In this document: one piece after another, positions 34,617 to 44,082 of the stretch
Position numbering within the stretch: the first letter of the stretch is position 1
How the letters are laid out: every line of letters begins with the position of its first letter
Source: Acidovorax sp. A1169
GTDB lineage: Bacteria > Pseudomonadota > Gammaproteobacteria > Burkholderiales > Burkholderiaceae_C
Assembly: GCF_030704685.1 (NCBI RefSeq)
Contig: NZ_JAUZDX010000011.1
Span: forward strand, 62,001 to 126,000
DNA length: 64,000 nt
Direction of reading: 5' to 3'
Program-made: the position numbers and the translations under genes
Notes under the pieces: model-generated
The model's input: only the letters and a program-made list of their open reading frames with translations
What the model was told of the DNA's origin: nothing
Databases searched by the model: none

Positions 34617-35626
34617 GGCTGGACCTGTGCTGTGGAGGCACGTACGCGCAGTTCCGGCTGCAGCATGACCTTGCGCGCATCCTGGCGCTTGCCGTCGATG
34701 CGCTCGAGCAGCATGTCCACCGCCAGCGCGCCGATGCGCTGCTTGGGCTGGGCCACAGTGGTCAGCGGCGGGCTGGTGAACGCGGCGAGCTCGATGTCGT
34801 CGAAGCCCACGATGGACAGGGCCTCGGGCACGCGCAGGTCGCGCTCGTGCGCTGCGCACAGCGCGCCCATGGCCATCAGGTCGTTGCAGACGAACACGGC
34901 GGTGGGCGGCTGCTGTGCGCGCAGCACGGCATGCATTGCCTCGTAGCCTCCCTGGCTGGTGAAGTTGCCTTGCCACAGCAGGCCTTCGCCCGTGCCGCAG
35001 CCGGCATCGGCCAGCGCGGCGCGCCAGCCGGCGATGCGCTGCTCGCTGGGCGCAATGCCCTCGGGCCCGCCGATGCAGGCGATGCGCCGGTGGCCCAGCG
35101 ACAGCAGGTGGCGCGTGGCCAGCAGGCCGCCCTGCATGTGGGCGGTTTCCACCAGGTCGCAGGGCTGCTGCTCGGCCAGTTCGATCTCGCGGTCCACCAG
35201 CACGGTGGGGATGGACAGGCCAGCCAGCTGCGTGGGCAGCGTGGCGTCGTGCCCGGTGGAGACGACGATCAGCCCGTCGATGCGCCGCTCGGCCAGCACC
35301 TGCAGGTAGCTGCCCTGGCGGTGCGCCTCGTCATTGGTGTTGCACAGGATGAGGTTGTAGCCCGCGCCGAAGCACCGGTCTTCCACCGCGTGCACGATCT
35401 CGGCGAAGTAGGGGTTGGAACTGTTGGGGATCAGCATGCCCAGCGTGCGCGTGTTGTTGCTCTTGAGGCTGCGGGCGATGGCGCTGGGCACGTAGCCCAG
35501 GGCGCGGATGGCTTTTTCAACGCGCTCGCGCCCCTCGGGGCTCACGTGGCGCGTGCCGTTGACCACGTGGGACACCGTGGTGACCGATACGTCGGCATGC
35601 CGCGCAACGTCCTTGATAGTAGCCAT
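34613..35626 (-). CDS. rbsR: LacI-family ribose operon regulator
   Basis: The 337-residue repressor has an N-terminal helix-turn-helix (MATIKDVARHADVSVTTVSH, VVNGTRHVSP), hinge helix and a periplasmic-binding-protein-like sensor domain (TLGMLIPNSSNPYFAEIVH, DGLIVVSTG, SIVGFDDIELA). It lies inside the operon, after rbsC, and probably binds the perfect palindrome at 39351-39374. ATG 35626 is the clear start. Ribose or ribose-5-phosphate would be the inducer by analogy. Confidence 0.9.
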   Translation of the reverse strand: MATIKDVARHADVSVTTVSHVVNGTRHVSPEGRERVEKAIRALGYVPSAIARSLKSNNTRTLGMLIPNSSNPYFAEIVHAVEDRCFGAGYNLILCNTNDEAHRQGSYLQVLAERRIDGLIVVSTGHDATLPTQLAGLSIPTVLVDREIELAEQQPCDLVETAHMQGGLLATRHLLSLGHRRIACIGGPEGIAPSEQRIAGWRAALADAGCGTGEGLLWQGNFTSQGGYEAMHAVLRAQQPPTAVFVCNDLMAMGALCAAHERDLRVPEALSIVGFDDIELAAFTSPPLTTVAQPKQRIGALAVDMLLERIDGKRQDARKVMLQPELRVRASTAQVQP

Positions 35627-35669
35627 GGAGAAAATGGTGGGACAGGGAATTCGTGGGGGGATGGATGGT

Positions 35670-36659
35670 TCAGGCCGCCGCGCGCCGCTGGCGCAAGGTG
35701 TCCACGATGACCGCCGCGACGATCACCACCCCCGTGATGATGCGCTTGCTCGGCTCGCTGGCTCCCACCTGCGCCAGGCCGGCCTCCAGCACCGCAATGA
35801 TCAGCACGCCGAAGGCGGTGTTCACCACCGAGCCGCGCCCGCCCATCAGGCTGGTGCCGCCGATCACCACGGCGGCGATCACCTGCAGCTCCATGCCCGT
35901 GCCGGCATTCGGGTCGGCCGCCTCCAGGCGTGCCGACTGCATCAGCCCGGCCAGGCCCGCGAGCAGGCCGGTCACGGCAAACACGATGACGCGGATGGGC
36001 CGAGGGTCCACCCCGGCCAGGCGCATGGCCTCTTCATTGGTGCCGATGCCGACGACACAGCGGCCGAACACCGTGCGCGTGAGCACCAGCTGCGCCACCA
36101 CCACCAGCGCCAGCGCGATCAGAAAGGCCACCGAGATGCCGCCCAACATCGGCGCGGACAGCCATGAGATCGCATCGCCCACGTACTGCGTGCGCGAATC
36201 GGTCACCACGTAGGCACCGCCGCGCACGGCTTCGAGCATGCCCAGCGAGACGATGAAGGACGGCAGGCGCCAGGCCACCGAGACAGCCCCGGTGACCGTG
36301 CCGCAGATCAGCCCCGTGGCCAGCGCCAGCAGGGCGGCGGCAGGCACGCTCCACTTCCACTGCACGATGGCGGCGGCCGAGGTGGCGGCAGCCAGCGCCA
36401 TCACCGAGCCCACCGACAGGTCAATGCCGGCGATGATCAGCACGAAGGTCATGCCCACGGCCATCACGGCCAGCGCCGGGATCTCGTTGGCGATGGTGAC
36501 GAAGGTCTCCACGCTCCAGAAGTAGTCGGAAAGGGTGGAGAACAGCGCCACCATGCCCGCCAGCACGGCCAGCAGCCCGAGGTAGGTGCCCAGCTGGCTG
36601 CGCCAGGCGGGCGTGGGACGGGGCGCTGCAACAGCGGCAGGGGATGCGGGGGCGTTCAT
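35670..36659 (-). CDS. rbsC: Ribose ABC transporter permease
   Basis: This inner-membrane permease has 329 residues and about ten hydrophobic helices. It carries the carbohydrate-importer segments FVLIIAGIDLSVGSVMALAA, RLPSFIVSLGMLEAVRG, VFGRCVVGIGTNEEAMRLAG and GGTSLMGGRGSVVNTAFGVL. ATG 36659 overlaps the rbsA stop (ATGA); an open frame continuing upstream is antisense-like and was rejected. It partners RbsA and RbsB. Confidence 0.92.
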   Translation of the reverse strand: MNAPASPAAVAAPRPTPAWRSQLGTYLGLLAVLAGMVALFSTLSDYFWSVETFVTIANEIPALAVMAVGMTFVLIIAGIDLSVGSVMALAAATSAAAIVQWKWSVPAAALLALATGLICGTVTGAVSVAWRLPSFIVSLGMLEAVRGGAYVVTDSRTQYVGDAISWLSAPMLGGISVAFLIALALVVVAQLVLTRTVFGRCVVGIGTNEEAMRLAGVDPRPIRVIVFAVTGLLAGLAGLMQSARLEAADPNAGTGMELQVIAAVVIGGTSLMGGRGSVVNTAFGVLIIAVLEAGLAQVGASEPSKRIITGVVIVAAVIVDTLRQRRAAA

Positions 36660-38254
36660 GCGGTGGCGGGAGTGGAAGGGGAAGAATGGCCAGGGGCTTG
36701 GCGGCCACCGGGCTCGGAGAAGGCAGCGGCCAGCAGCGATTGCTCGGACCACTGCCCGCGCTCGAACACGGCCACCAGGCGGCCGGCGCTCATCACGCCG
36801 ATGCGGTCGGCCATGGCCATCAGCTCGCGCAGGTCGGACGAGACCACGAGCAGGGCGCGCCCATTGGCGGCCATGCGGTCCAGCTCGCCATAGAGTTCGG
36901 CGCGCGCGCCCACGTCCACGCCGCGCGTGGGTTCGTCGAGCAGCAGCACCCGGCCTTCGCGGTGCAGCCAGCGTGCGAACACCACCTTCTGCTGGTTGCC
37001 GCCCGAGAGCGTGCCCACGGGTTGTTCGGGGCTGCGGCAGCGGATGCCCAGCGTCTGGACGAAGCCCTGCACCAGGCGGTTTTCCCTGGCGCGCTGCAGC
37101 CAGCCCGCGCGGGAGATGGTGGACAGATCGGACAGCGTGGCGTTGATGCGGATGGACTGGCCGAGCAGCAGGCCCTGGGACTTGCGGTCCTCGGTGACCA
37201 GGCCCACGCCGGCCGCAATGGCCTGCATCGGTGAGGCAAAGCCGCGTTGCAGTACGCGCGGCGCGGCGCCTGCCGCGGTGTCGGGATCAGGGTGCAGGGT
37301 GACGCTGCCCCGGTCGGCACGGTCTGCGCCGAACAGCAGCCGCACGAGCTCGGTGCGGCCCGAGCCCACCAGGCCCGCAATGCCTAACACCTCGCCAGCG
37401 CGCAGCTCCAGGCTTACGTCCTGCACTGCCGTGCCCCGGCCGATGGCCTGGGCGCTCAGCACCACGGGCCCCGCCGTGCGGCGCGGGCGGTGCTCCAGGT
37501 CGCTGACGGAGCGGCCCACCATGCGCTGCACCAGGTCGTCCTCGCTCATGCCGGCCATGGGGCGCGCGTCCACCAGGCGGCCGTCGCGCAGCACGGCCAC
37601 GCGGTCGGCAATGCGGCGCAGCTCTTCCAGGCGGTGCGATACGTAGACGATGGCCACACCGCGCGCCGTCAGCCGTGCGATCTGGTCGAACAGGTAGGTG
37701 GTCTCGCGCGGGGTGAGCATGGCTGTGGGCTCGTCGAGCACCAGGATGCGCGTGTCGTCCTGCAGGTTGCGCGCGATCTCCACCATCTGCTGCTGGCCTA
37801 TGCCCAGCTGCGACACGGGCGTGGCGGGGTCGATACTGTCCAGGCCGATCTTGGCCAGTTGCGCGCGCGCCGCCGTGTGCAGCGCATCGCGCCGCAGCCA
37901 GCCCGCGCGGTGCGGCAGGCGGCCCATGAGCAGGTTCTCGGCCACGGTGAGCGTGGGCACCAGGCCCAGCTCCTGCATCACCATGCGCACGCCCAGGCGC
38001 TCGGCCTCGCGGCGCGAGGCGGGGGCGTAGGTCTCGCCGGCCAGGCGCATGCCGCCGCGCGTGGCCGATTCCAGCCCGCAGACGATCTTGGACAGGGTGC
38101 TCTTGCCCGCACCGTTCTCCCCCGTGAGCGCCAGCACCTCGCCGGCGTTGAGCGCGAGCGTGATGCCGTCGAGCACGGTGGCGGTGTAGTCCTTGCCCAC
38201 TGCGTCGATGCACAGCAGCGGCGCGGCAGGGGCTTGGGAGGCAGGTCTGTTCAT
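36656..38254 (-). CDS. rbsA: Ribose ABC transporter, double ATP-binding protein
   Basis: The 532-residue protein contains two ABC domains, as in RbsA/MglA. The first has Walker A GENGAGKST, a signature-like LGIGQQQMVEIARNL and Walker B ILVLDEPTAML. The second has the degenerate Walker A GLVGSGRTELVRLL, signature LSGGNQQKVVFARWL and LLLDEPTRGVDVGARAELY. The C-terminus carries a Ser/Pro-rich tail. It follows rbsB by 25 bases. Confidence 0.93.
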   Translation of the reverse strand: MNRPASQAPAAPLLCIDAVGKDYTATVLDGITLALNAGEVLALTGENGAGKSTLSKIVCGLESATRGGMRLAGETYAPASRREAERLGVRMVMQELGLVPTLTVAENLLMGRLPHRAGWLRRDALHTAARAQLAKIGLDSIDPATPVSQLGIGQQQMVEIARNLQDDTRILVLDEPTAMLTPRETTYLFDQIARLTARGVAIVYVSHRLEELRRIADRVAVLRDGRLVDARPMAGMSEDDLVQRMVGRSVSDLEHRPRRTAGPVVLSAQAIGRGTAVQDVSLELRAGEVLGIAGLVGSGRTELVRLLFGADRADRGSVTLHPDPDTAAGAAPRVLQRGFASPMQAIAAGVGLVTEDRKSQGLLLGQSIRINATLSDLSTISRAGWLQRARENRLVQGFVQTLGIRCRSPEQPVGTLSGGNQQKVVFARWLHREGRVLLLDEPTRGVDVGARAELYGELDRMAANGRALLVVSSDLRELMAMADRIGVMSAGRLVAVFERGQWSEQSLLAAAFSEPGGRQAPGHSSPSTPATA

Positions 38255-38279
38255 ATCGTCAGCGGCTGGTAAGGGCCGT

Positions 38280-39233
38280 TTACTTGCTGCCCTTGGTGAC
38301 CAGCACCACGTCGGTCTTCACCTCGGCGGGCAACTGGGACTGGGGGGTCTTGGCGGCAATCGCCTTTTGCGCCAGCTCGATGCCGAACACGGCCTGCTTG
38401 GCGGCGTACTGGTCGGCAGTGGCCAGCACGCGGCCATCGGCCAGCATGGGCTTGATGGCGCCGATGTTGTCGTAGCCCACCACCTGCACCTTGCCGGCCT
38501 TGCCGGCGGCCTTGACGGCCGCCACCACGCCCAGCGCCATGCTGTCGTTGCCGGCCAAGAGGGCCTTGAGGTCAGGGTGCTCGCGCAGCATGCCGGCGGC
38601 CACGGTGTTGCCCTTCTCGATCTCCCACTGGCCCGATTGCACGCCCACCACGGTGATGCCGGCGGCCTGCATGGCGTCCTTGTAGCCCAGGGTGCGCTGC
38701 TGCGCGTTGAAGGTGGTCGACACGCCTTCGATGATGCCCACCTTGTCGCCCGACTTGAGCGACTTGGCCAGGTGCTCGCCCACCAGCCTGGCGCCGGCGC
38801 GGTTGTCCGGGCCGACGAAGGGCACGGTGAGGTTCTTTTCCTTCAAGGCATCGCCGTCCAGGCGGTTGTCGATGTTGACCACGATGATGCCCTTGTCCAC
38901 GGCGGCCTTGACGGCTGGCACCAGGGCCTTGGAGTCGGCCGGGGCGAGCACGATGGCGCTGACCTTCTGGGCCACGGCCTGCTCGATCATCTTGATCTGG
39001 GCAGCCGTGTCGGTCTCGTTCTTGATGCCGTTGGCCACCAGCATGTACTCGCTGGCGTGGGCCTTCTGGTGCGCCTTGGCACCGTCTTCCATGGTGCGGA
39101 AGAACTCGTTGGCCAGCGACTTCATGACCAGGGCGATCTTGGGCTTGTCCTGCGCCCAGACGGGGCTGGCAAGCATGCCGCCGAGCACGGCGATGGCGGC
39201 GGCGGTCTGAACGGAACGGCGGGTGAACTGCAT
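38280..39233 (-). CDS. rbsB: Periplasmic ribose-type binding protein
   Basis: The 317-residue product has a signal peptide (TAAAIAVLGGMLASPVWAQ) and the sugar-binding fold: KIALVMKSLANEFFRTMEDG, VSAIVLAPADSKALVPAVKA, FVGPDNRAGARLVGEHLA and LLAGNDSMALGVVAAVKAAG. Exact sugar preference cannot be read, but rbsK and rbsD in the operon point to ribose. ATG 39233 has AGGAG upstream (39240-39244 on the minus strand). It is the first gene, and the operator lies 118-141 bases upstream. Confidence 0.9.
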   Translation of the reverse strand: MQFTRRSVQTAAAIAVLGGMLASPVWAQDKPKIALVMKSLANEFFRTMEDGAKAHQKAHASEYMLVANGIKNETDTAAQIKMIEQAVAQKVSAIVLAPADSKALVPAVKAAVDKGIIVVNIDNRLDGDALKEKNLTVPFVGPDNRAGARLVGEHLAKSLKSGDKVGIIEGVSTTFNAQQRTLGYKDAMQAAGITVVGVQSGQWEIEKGNTVAAGMLREHPDLKALLAGNDSMALGVVAAVKAAGKAGKVQVVGYDNIGAIKPMLADGRVLATADQYAAKQAVFGIELAQKAIAAKTPQSQLPAEVKTDVVLVTKGSK

Positions 39234-39350
39234 GGTGTCTCCTGTTGGAATGGTGGGCAAGGCACGGCCACCGAAAAGCCGCGCGAAATTGCGCGAGAGC
39301 CCCGGTGGCGTACCAAGCCAGTGCTGTGTCGCCCGGCGATCATAGCGTCC

Positions 39351-39374
39351 GCAATCGTTTGCGCAAACGATTGC
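39351..39374 (-). promoter_or_regulatory. RbsR operator (perfect 24-base palindrome)
   Basis: The two arms GCAATCGTTTGC (39351-39362) and GCAAACGATTGC (39363-39374) are exact reverse complements with no spacer. The central CG and CGTTT/AAACG halves are typical of LacI-family operators. It stands upstream of rbsB, the first gene of an operon that encodes its own LacI regulator. Confidence 0.85.
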
Positions 39375-39460
39375 TAATCGGGGATTACCCTAAATGGTGC
39401 GATGCGCTCAGCGCAGCCGAGGTGCCTCGGGACGCATCCACTGGGCATACCGGGGAGCAG

Positions 39461-39484
39461 AAAAAAAGGGCGCCGAAGCGCCCT
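39461..39484 (-). terminator. Rho-independent terminator after fadD
   Basis: On the minus strand AGGGCGC (39484-39478), loop TTCG and GCGCCCT (39473-39467) are followed by a run of T. It starts 33 bases after the fadD stop. Confidence 0.9.
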
Positions 39485-39516
39485 GGAAAATGGGGTGGCC
39501 AGCGCCGGCCGAGGTG

Positions 39517-41205
39517 CTATGCCGTGGGGGCGCGCAGCTCGCGCCGCAGGATCTTGCCCACATTGCTCTTGGGCAGTTCGTCGCGGAACTCGATGTACTT
39601 GGGGCGCTTGTAGCCGGTCAGGTTCTCCTGGCAGAAGCGGGCCACGTCTTCCTCGCTCAGCGCCGGGTCGCTCTTGATCACGAAGATCTTGATCGCCTCG
39701 CCCTGCTTCTCGTCGGGGATTCCGATGGCTGCGCACTCCACCACGCCGGGGCACAGCGAGACGACCTGCTCCAGCTCATTGGGAAAGACGTTGAAGCCGC
39801 TGACCAGGATCATGTCCTTCTTGCGGTCGATGATGCGCGTGTAGCCGCGCTCGTCCATGATGCCGATGTCGCCCGTGCGCATGAAGCCGTCGGCCGTGAA
39901 GGCCTTGGCGTTCTCCTCGGGCTGGTTGTAGTAGCCGGTCATCACATTGGGGCCGCGGATGCAGATTTCGCCCGACTCACCCTGCGCCAGGCTGTTGCCC
40001 GCGTCGTCCTTGATGGCGATGTCGATGCCCGGCAGCGGCAAGCCGATGCTGCCGCTGAACTCGGTGTTGGTCACCGGGTTGTTGGTGCCGATGGCGCAGG
40101 TCTCGCTCATGCCCCAGCCTTCGATCATGGTGCTGCCCGTGAGCTTTTGCCACTGCTTGGCCGTGCCTTCCGATGCGGCCATGCCCCCCGCCTGCGACAC
40201 GCACAGGTGCGAGAAGTCGAGTGTGCGGAACTGCGGGTTCTGCAGCAGCGCGTTGAACAGGGTGTTCACGGCAGGCAGCATGTGGAAGGGGCGCTTTTTG
40301 AGTTCGGCCACGAACTTGGGGATGTCGCGCGGGTTCGGGATCAGCGTCAGGCTGGAGCCCTGGCGGATGGCCAGCAGGCACAGCGTGAGCGCGAAGATAT
40401 GGTACAGCGGCAGCGCGGCAATGCTGTTGGCGCGGCTGAGGTCGCCCACCTTGGACAGGGCCGGGGTGAACCAGGCCTCGGCCTGTAGCGTGGCGGCGAC
40501 GATGCAGCGGTGGGTGAGCACCGCGCCCTTGGACAGCCCGGTGGTGCCGCCCGTGTACTGCAGGAAGGCGATGGAGTCGAGCGTGGCCTGGCTGGGCGCC
40601 AGCGTGCGGCGCTCGCCCAGGGCGAGTGCCTTTTTGAACGGGACCACCTTGCGGCCGTTGGTCAGCGGCAGCTCGTAGGCCGGCACCATCTTGGCCAGGT
40701 GGCGCACGGCAAAAGTGATCCAGCGGCCGAACCACAGGCCGAGCAGGTCGCCCATGGAGGCCATGACCACATGCTTCACGGCCGTGTTGTCGATCACCTC
40801 GGCCAGCGTGTGGGCAAAATTCTCCAGGATCACGATGGCTGTGGCGCCCGAGTCCTTGAGCTGGTGCTGCAGCTCGCGCGCCGTGTACAGGGGATTCACG
40901 TTCACGCAGGTGTAGCCGGCGCGCAGCACGGCGGCCATGGTCACGCCGAACTGGGGCACGTTGGGCAGCATGATGGCCACACGGGCCCCGGGCTCAAGCC
41001 CCAGGCCCTGCAGGTAGGCGCCCATGGCGCCGGACAGGCGATCGAGCTCGCCGTAGGACATCCACTGGTCCATGCAGACCGAGAAGGGGCTCGATGCGTT
41101 CTTGCGGAAGGACTCCTCCAGCATATGGGCCACAGAGCGGTATTGCTCGGGCTTCACGTCATGCGGGACGCCCGGGGGGTAGCTCTTGAGCCAGATCTTT
41201 TCCAT
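39517..41205 (-). CDS. fadD: Long-chain fatty acid-CoA ligase
   Basis: The enzyme activates fatty acids with ATP and CoA. The 562-residue product has the AMP-binding signature LQYTGGTTGLSKGAVLTHR, the GWGMSETCAIGTNNPV loop, GEICIRGPNVMTGYYNQPEE, MRTGDIGIMDERGYTRIIDR and the hinge DRKKDMILVSGFNVFPNE. The C-terminal Lys is in LTGYKRPKYIEFRDELPKSN. ATG 41205 gives the usual FadD start (MEKIWLKSYPPGVP); an earlier frame adds 20 residues without homology. Confidence 0.93.
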   Translation of the reverse strand: MEKIWLKSYPPGVPHDVKPEQYRSVAHMLEESFRKNASSPFSVCMDQWMSYGELDRLSGAMGAYLQGLGLEPGARVAIMLPNVPQFGVTMAAVLRAGYTCVNVNPLYTARELQHQLKDSGATAIVILENFAHTLAEVIDNTAVKHVVMASMGDLLGLWFGRWITFAVRHLAKMVPAYELPLTNGRKVVPFKKALALGERRTLAPSQATLDSIAFLQYTGGTTGLSKGAVLTHRCIVAATLQAEAWFTPALSKVGDLSRANSIAALPLYHIFALTLCLLAIRQGSSLTLIPNPRDIPKFVAELKKRPFHMLPAVNTLFNALLQNPQFRTLDFSHLCVSQAGGMAASEGTAKQWQKLTGSTMIEGWGMSETCAIGTNNPVTNTEFSGSIGLPLPGIDIAIKDDAGNSLAQGESGEICIRGPNVMTGYYNQPEENAKAFTADGFMRTGDIGIMDERGYTRIIDRKKDMILVSGFNVFPNELEQVVSLCPGVVECAAIGIPDEKQGEAIKIFVIKSDPALSEEDVARFCQENLTGYKRPKYIEFRDELPKSNVGKILRRELRAPTA

Positions 41206-41269
41206 GCGCTTTTCCTTGCTCGCCAGTAAGTGTTGGGCACAGATTGTCAAAGCGCGAGGGGACAATCAG

Positions 41270-42010
41270 CTACCGGGCTTGTCCTAGGGTGCGGGCCAGT
41301 TCGGTCCCCGAGGTGACAGCATCACCGTCGAACAGCAGGTGCATCAGTGCCTGCTCGCGCTGCTCTATGGTGGCCAGGAACTGCTCGACCGCGCCGCGCT
41401 GGCGTGCCAGCTGGCCGAAGGTGTCGAACCCGGCTTCCAGGAACTGCTGCAAGGCGCCCATGCCGGCTGCCGTGGCAGGCCCGCGCATCATGCGCAGCAT
41501 GGTGCGAAGGCCGGGCGTGCGGGTCAGGCGCGCCAGGTCGCGCCCCATGGCCAGCACCCGCGCCAGTTGCTGCTGGCGTCCGGTGCGCTGGCCCACGGCG
41601 CGCCATGCGGCGGCATAGCGGGGGGCTTCGGGCGCGGCCGCATCGGCCTGCAGCCAGGCGCGGCCCATGTCCTGGTCCAGGTTCTCGGTCTGGGCATGCA
41701 GCACGGCCAGCGCCACGGCGGTGTCCACCACGGGGCGGGGAAACATGGTCTGCAGCGTCCCCGCGATGCGGGCAAACTGCTGGTCGCGGGCCGTGTAGTC
41801 CTTGTCGCTGTAGAGCTCCTCCAGAAAGAAGCGCGCTGCGGGGCCGAAGGCGGGCGAGGCCATCAGGTCGGCATAGGTGCCGGCAAAGCGGCGCGCCTGC
41901 AGCGTTTTGACGGTGGCCACCACCGCACCCAGGGGGGCATCCCCCGTGCGGTGCAGGCGCAGCGCGTTGACATCGGCAATGCTGTCGCGGATGGTCTGGG
42001 CCGCGTCCAT
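41270..42010 (-). CDS. Conserved hypothetical protein with an FFLEELY motif
   Basis: The 246-residue, largely helical protein contains FFLEELYSDKDYTARDQQFARI, given here as FFLEELYSDKDYTARDQQF, a stretch I recall from a conserved proteobacterial family of unknown function. The rest is Ala/Leu/Arg-rich helix with no membrane span or signal. ATG 42010 is chosen because AGGAG precedes it; the frame stays open to 42103. It lies 64 bases upstream of fadD on the same strand, so a link to lipid metabolism is possible but unproven. Confidence 0.6.
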   Translation of the reverse strand: MDAAQTIRDSIADVNALRLHRTGDAPLGAVVATVKTLQARRFAGTYADLMASPAFGPAARFFLEELYSDKDYTARDQQFARIAGTLQTMFPRPVVDTAVALAVLHAQTENLDQDMGRAWLQADAAAPEAPRYAAAWRAVGQRTGRQQQLARVLAMGRDLARLTRTPGLRTMLRMMRGPATAAGMGALQQFLEAGFDTFGQLARQRGAVEQFLATIEQREQALMHLLFDGDAVTSGTELARTLGQAR

Positions 42011-42110
42011 AGGTCCGTCTCCTGAGGCCGCACAATGCAGCGATGCCATTAGAACCTGTTCAAAATGGTCTTGCACAGCGTCGTTGACGGGAAACAACTC
42101 CATTCAAATC

Positions 42111-43007
42111 ATGATTGCGCACGGGCAAAAAATCCTCCTTCTGATTCTTGCGCTGGCTGAAGCCGCCTGGTTGGCCTGGCAGTGGCCACAATCCCCCGTG
42201 CGGGCGCTGGCCGGTGCGCTGTTGCCCCTGGCCTTGTTCTGGCTGGTGATGGCCATCGAGTTCGTGCTCATGCACCGGCTCAACCGGCACGACGCCGCGC
42301 CACGGGCGCGCCTGTCCCAGGTGGTCGGCGCCTGGTGGGCCGAGATATGGGTGTCTCTGGTGGTGTTCTGCTGGCGTCAGCCGTTTCTCCACCAGGCGGT
42401 GGGGGACTGGCTGCCCGAGCGGCCTACAGGCCGCCGCGGCGTGGTGCTGGTGCATGGTTTCATGTGCAACCGGGGACTGTGGCTGCCCTGGCACGCGCCG
42501 CTTCGGGCACAGGGCCATGCCCATGTGGCGGTGAACCTGGAGCCGGTGATGGGTTCCATCGACGAGTATGCCGCGATCATCGAGGACGCCGTGCTGCGCG
42601 TGACGGCTGCCACCGGCATGGCGCCGGTGCTGCTGTGCCACAGCATGGGTGGGCTCGCCGTGCGTGCCTGGCTGCGTGCGCATGCGGCCGATGCGCGCGT
42701 GCACCGCATCCTGACCCTGGGTACGCCACACGGCGGCACCTGGCTTGGGCGCTTCAGCCGCGCTGTCAATGGCCGCCAGATGAGCCTGGCGGGCGACTGG
42801 GTGAAGGGCCTGCTGAGCGTGGAGCCGCAGGGGCGGGCGCAGCGCTTCACCTGCTGGTACTCCAACTGCGACAACATCGTCTTCCCGGCCAGCACTGCGG
42901 CCCTGGTGGGGGCGGACAACCGCTTCCTCAATGGCCTGGCGCATGTGCAACTGGCATTGCACCCCGAGGTGATGGCCGCCTGCCTGGCCGAGATCGGCAA
43001 GGACTGA
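42111..43007 (+). CDS. Membrane-anchored alpha/beta hydrolase (lipase-like)
   Basis: The 298-residue protein has two or three N-terminal hydrophobic segments (ILLLILALAEAAWLAWQW, ALAGALLPLALFWLVMAIEF) and then an alpha/beta-hydrolase domain. That domain has the oxyanion region VVLVHGFMCNRGLW, nucleophile elbow LLCHSMGGLAVRAW, TLGTPHGGTWLG and a late His in LAHVQLALHPEV. It may hydrolyse esters at the inner membrane; the substrate is unknown. No clear ribosome binding site precedes ATG 42111. Its stop abuts that of the convergent Bug gene. Confidence 0.8.
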   Translation: MIAHGQKILLLILALAEAAWLAWQWPQSPVRALAGALLPLALFWLVMAIEFVLMHRLNRHDAAPRARLSQVVGAWWAEIWVSLVVFCWRQPFLHQAVGDWLPERPTGRRGVVLVHGFMCNRGLWLPWHAPLRAQGHAHVAVNLEPVMGSIDEYAAIIEDAVLRVTAATGMAPVLLCHSMGGLAVRAWLRAHAADARVHRILTLGTPHGGTWLGRFSRAVNGRQMSLAGDWVKGLLSVEPQGRAQRFTCWYSNCDNIVFPASTAALVGADNRFLNGLAHVQLALHPEVMAACLAEIGKD

Positions 43008-43976
43008 CTATTCGATCTTGATCTTCGCGGCCCGGATCAGGAACTCGTACTTGCTGTTTTCCGAGCGCACGAACTGCGCGAACCCGTCCAGCGTGAGTTC
43101 CTCGGGGGTGATGCCCATCTGCTTGAACTTCTCCTTGCCGGCCGCCGACTGCATGGCGGCCGTGAAGGCCGCCGCGTAGCGCTGCGCATCCGCCTGCGGC
43201 AGCGATGCCGGTGCGAACAGCCCGAACCAGGTCGAGACGTTGAAGCCCTGCACGGCATCGTTGATGCTGGGCACCTGCGGCAGTGCGTCGCTGCGGCTCA
43301 GGGTGGTCACGCCCAGCGCGTGCAGCTTGCCCGAGCGGATGTGCGGCAGCGCCGACGCGAGGTTGTCGAACACCATCAACACCTGGCCAGACTGCAGCGC
43401 TGCCAGCGCCGGGTTTGACCCCTGGAAGGGCGTGTGGCCCATCTTGGTGTTGGTGAGCGACTTGAACATCTCGGCCGAGATGTGGCCGATGCTGCCGTTG
43501 CCGCCCGAACCGTACTTGGCCTGGTCGGGGTTCTTTTTGAGGTATTGCACCAGGTCGGGCGTGGTCTTGATGCCCAGCTTGGCTGCCTGCTCCGCGTTCA
43601 CGACCAGCACGTTGGGTGTGCGGGCCACAAGTGCGATGGGCTTGAAGTCCTTGATAGCGTTGTACGGGAAGTTCTTGTACAGCCAGGGGTTCACTGCGTG
43701 GGTGGCCACGGCGCCCATCAGCAACTGGTTGCTGCCGGCCGGTGACTTGGCCACCAGGTCGGCGCCGGTACCGCCGCCGGCGCCGGGCTTGTTCTCCACC
43801 TTGATGGCGCCCAGTTGCGCAGCGGCGCCTTCCGCGATGATGCGGGCCGAGGTGTCAAGAGGGCCGCCCGCAGGGTAGGGCACCACGATGGTCATCGGGG
43901 CGGAAGGGGTCTGGGCCAGGGCAGCGGTGGCCGCCGTGGCCAGGGCCACACTGAACAAGGTGCTACGGAGCGACAT
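43008..43976 (-). CDS. Bug/TctC-family periplasmic binding protein
   Basis: The 322-residue exported protein has a signal peptide ending near ATAALAQ. It carries the Bug signatures PMTIVVPYPAGGPLDTSARII, NKPGAGGGTGADLVAKSPA, and LLMGAVATHAVNPWLYKNFP with the following FKPIALVARTPNVLVVN. Such proteins bind small carboxylates and are massively expanded in Burkholderiales; the ligand cannot be read. No TctA or TctB membrane partner is adjacent, so this is an orphan. Confidence 0.9.
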   Translation of the reverse strand: MSLRSTLFSVALATAATAALAQTPSAPMTIVVPYPAGGPLDTSARIIAEGAAAQLGAIKVENKPGAGGGTGADLVAKSPAGSNQLLMGAVATHAVNPWLYKNFPYNAIKDFKPIALVARTPNVLVVNAEQAAKLGIKTTPDLVQYLKKNPDQAKYGSGGNGSIGHISAEMFKSLTNTKMGHTPFQGSNPALAALQSGQVLMVFDNLASALPHIRSGKLHALGVTTLSRSDALPQVPSINDAVQGFNVSTWFGLFAPASLPQADAQRYAAAFTAAMQSAAGKEKFKQMGITPEELTLDGFAQFVRSENSKYEFLIRAAKIKIE

Positions 43977-44082
43977 CGGGATCCTCTTGATTTCCGGGAG
44001 TGCGCAGTATATGCATCTGTACAGGGTTTACCCTTTGTTGCTTACCGAATGGTCAAACCGTCTGTATGGGAGGTGTGCCGCT

